Source: Drosophila persimilis (taxonomy: Eukaryota; Arthropoda; Insecta; Diptera; Drosophilidae). From it: a stretch of 64,000 bases of DNA. Positions 61,921 to 64,000 of the stretch are shown here, piece by piece. The notes beneath the pieces were generated by a model. It did no database searches and was not told where the DNA came from. It saw only the letters and a list, made by a program, of their open reading frames with translations. Position 1 is the first letter of the stretch. Each line of letters begins with the position of its first letter. The stretch covers positions 930,001 to 994,000 of the forward strand of contig NW_020825356.1 in assembly GCF_003286085.1 (NCBI RefSeq). Direction: 5' to 3'. Made by a program: the position numbers and the translations under genes.

Positions 61921-63414
61921 TTATGGTAAATGAGAAACGGAAAAGAAACAAAAATCAATTTGATGCACGTCGATGTCTATAAAATACCACTTATTTAAAA
62001 ATACACAAGCATTTCTCAATTTTGGTCAGTGGGGTCGCAGACAGCACACCTGGAAGCACCAGCGCACCAGAGGTCGATGCCACAGTCGGCAAAATACAAA
62101 TTCAATAGCATAGTGTCTTAAGTGTTGATAGAATTCTGGTTGCCAATGTTAGCTCTAGTAGTGTGAGCAGCGGCGGCAAAGGCCGCGGCTCTACTTTGTA
62201 CCCGGTACACAGTCAGTATGGCTTCCCTCCGCTAGATGGCGCACACTGCACGTGAGAGAGAGAAAAGCAAGCGCGTGAAAGGCGTTGCGTAGCCACAGAT
62301 TCGTCAATCTGCATTTAGTTTAGTTTTCTCGTATCTTTAATCGTACCACAGATATTCGTCCTTTGTGGGGGCTATAAAAGGCGGGACGAAATTTTGATGG
62401 ACGATATCACAGAAGTCTGGATACAGAAGAAACAATTTTTTATTTACATTTTTTGTACTTAAAGTTGAATCATTAACTTCCTTAGAAAAATATAATTTCA
62501 TAAATAATTCAGCCACGTCACGATTTTATAATCAACCAGTCGCAATGCTGTTCTGAGTTCAATCCCAGTACCCAGTCAGTAAATATGTAATATGATGATT
62601 TGTGCAACTTAGGCAATATATTTGTGTACTTCCTATATGCTATTTCCACAGTTGCAGTTTGCACATTCCGATACATCTCCCTCTCTCGTTCTTCGCATCC
62701 AACGAATCAGCCTTAGACCGTTGTATCTGGCTCACTTCGGCAGGGGCGTACACTGGAGGAGGAGGAGAGATAACACATGAGCGAGCAGATGTTCGCCCTT
62801 TGTGGAGGTGGAAGGCAGCGTGAAAAATGTTTAAATACCCGTGTATATATGGTCTTATATAGGCTCTTCTATATGGCTATACTATGGATGCCGACCAAGA
62901 ATATACCTTCTGGCTCCTATCAGTGTCTATCTTAGCGAGTACTCTATGAGAGGGACCGTATCCTAATGATTTTTGCCTTTTCAGAAAAGAGTACATACGA
63001 GTATGTAGAGGTCTCATTTGGTGTAGATCTAAAACTGAGTGACTAGTGGGCATAGAAACATAAACGACAGACTCCCATCGAATTAAACAAGTTCAAGAGA
63101 TTTTAGCAATAGTCTACAAGGGTTACAAAACGTGAGTGCTTTCAAGGCGTTTATTATTCGAGACTATCTGAACGAAGTTTTCTTTGCCTTCCCTACCTAA
63201 TGGACCGTCACAAACTATCTTCGGAATATGTAATAGAAAATTGATAAATATGTACATGGTTTTATTGCTATGCTTATTGTTATGCATGTCAATTTTTTAT
63301 AGATGTGATATATGAATAGACGATAGAAAGATATTTTCATACAGCTGAAAGTCTTTGGAAAACTACATTAAAGGCTTCTCTTTAAGCCGTGAACGAGACC
63401 TAGAGACGGCGCGT
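61921..63414. other. Convergent intergenic region between Tao and car
   Basis: It contains DINE-1 remnants (62187-62430 and probably 62570-62830). No gene is supported. The car 3' UTR probably occupies its right end. Confidence 0.6.
62187..62430 (+). mobile_element. DINE-1 5' fragment
   Basis: GGCTCTACTTTGTACCCGGT, then CAGTCAGTATGGCTTCCCTC, GTAGCCACAGATTCG, ATTCGTCCTTTGTGGGGG and ATATCACAGAAGTCTGGAT follow the order of the 27752-28317 copy. Confidence 0.65.
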
Positions 63415-64000
63415 TCAGGTGCTCATCAGGCTGTCGAGGAATGTGTTTTTGTTAATGATCTTGGTGGTGGCGATCAGGAACTCTACATTGTTATCCTCCT
63501 GGTCGGCTAAAAAGCGCAGGGCAGCAATCTCCGCAAACGTGCATCCTCCTACGAAGCAGACTAATACAACTCGCGGAACATGCAGCAGCGAGCCCTCGCT
63601 AACCGTGGAGCCCGCGTTCCGACCGCCTATTCCGATTAGCTGCGCTTGGAAGTCCTCGAAGGTCGGCCCATGCAGATTGTTAATCTGGCTCTTCAGTGTC
63701 TGCCAGCCCAGCGGCTTTAGGGAAAGTTCCACCAGGCGAGCGGTCAGCGGAGCGTAGAAGCTGTGCACGTAACTTATGTCCTTTGGATCTACCTCGACAT
63801 TATCTTCCACGGTTAGATGTAGCGTCTGCAAGGATTAGAGATACAAAATTTAGAGTTATTTTCTGGTATTGAAGATATACGCTTGCCCACCTTTCTCAGC
63901 ACAGCATATGCCCGCGAATCCGTCTGCGGATGCAGCAGACCGGCCATCTCTAGGTTGCTGAAGGTGAGCAATACCTCCAGACCATAGACTTGAGCCACCT
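63415..64000 (-). CDS. car: Carnation, Vps33A (Sec1/Munc18 protein), last two exons
   Basis: Minus-strand exons >64000-63891 and 63825-63415 join in phase (LRK|TLHLTVED; donor GTGGGC, acceptor CTTGCAG) and end at TGA 63415-63417, giving 173 residues in the window. VYGLEVLLTFSNLEMAGLL, PKDISYVHSFYAPLTARLVE, VPRVVLVCFVGGCTFAEIAALRFLA and the C-terminal EFLIATTKIINKNTFLDSL are the conserved end of Vps33A. The protein is the SM subunit of HOPS/CORVET complexes for endolysosome and pigment-granule fusion (family knowledge). The N-terminal part lies beyond the window. Its position next to Tao is as on the D. melanogaster X, from memory. Confidence 0.93.

Noticed and set aside
1..64000. CRISPR arrays, tRNA or rRNA genes, bacterial operons
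   Set aside because: No direct-repeat/spacer array, no credible tRNA fold or rRNA segment seen; the DNA is eukaryotic nuclear.

Overview
The window is insect nuclear DNA from a Drosophila species. Spliced genes have short GT-AG introns, CAG/CAA-rich coding repeats are common, and INE-1/DINE-1 repeats are frequent. The recognisable gene set (a MYT1-type C2HC zinc-finger gene, CMTr1, Tao, carnation) belongs to the Drosophila X chromosome (Muller element A). A LOA-clade retrotransposon relic and abundant DINE-1 copies fit the obscura group, but the species is an inference.

Layout. 1-8969 (+): 3' part of a MYT1-like zinc-finger gene, its 5' end outside the window, followed by a long AT-rich 3' UTR to about 10.6 kb. 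10.6-18.7 kb: no supportable gene. 18748-21170 (-): complete CMTr1 (mRNA cap-1 methyltransferase), with a DRE-type promoter site upstream. 23.5-37.7 kb: three intact polycystin-2 (PKD2/TRPP) channel genes. Two (+) are almost identical 3.6-kb tandem duplicates (A, B). The third (-) is diverged and faces them tail to tail (C). 38.9-43.3 kb: two cysteine-rich, lineage-specific-looking genes, one with a large 10-residue tandem repeat array. 43.6-53 kb: transposon-rich DNA with a Helitron-type coding fragment, a 24-bp perfect inverted repeat, an uncharacterised minus-strand coding region and a decayed LOA/bilbo-type retrotransposon. 53.5-60.2 kb (+): Tao kinase, complete in 12 coding exons. 63415-64000 (-): last two exons of carnation (Vps33A).

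The conserved genes are housekeeping or signalling genes: cap methylation (CMTr1), MAP3K-type kinase in Hippo and microtubule control (Tao), endolysosomal fusion (car) and a neural-type transcription factor. The unusual part is the 23-43 kb insert between CMTr1 and Tao. It holds five intact or nearly intact fast-evolving genes. Every one has, upstream and in its sense direction, the end of a DINE-1 element reading GAGTRTCGRGTATAAA, so the TATA-like element may come from the transposon. One DINE-1 copy (38130-38702) sits between two divergent genes with both ends pointing outward. The tandem duplication also has its left breakpoint inside a DINE-1 copy. I read this as a transposon-driven nursery of new genes, perhaps testis-expressed. 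The sequence features are seen directly; the promoter role and expression are inference.
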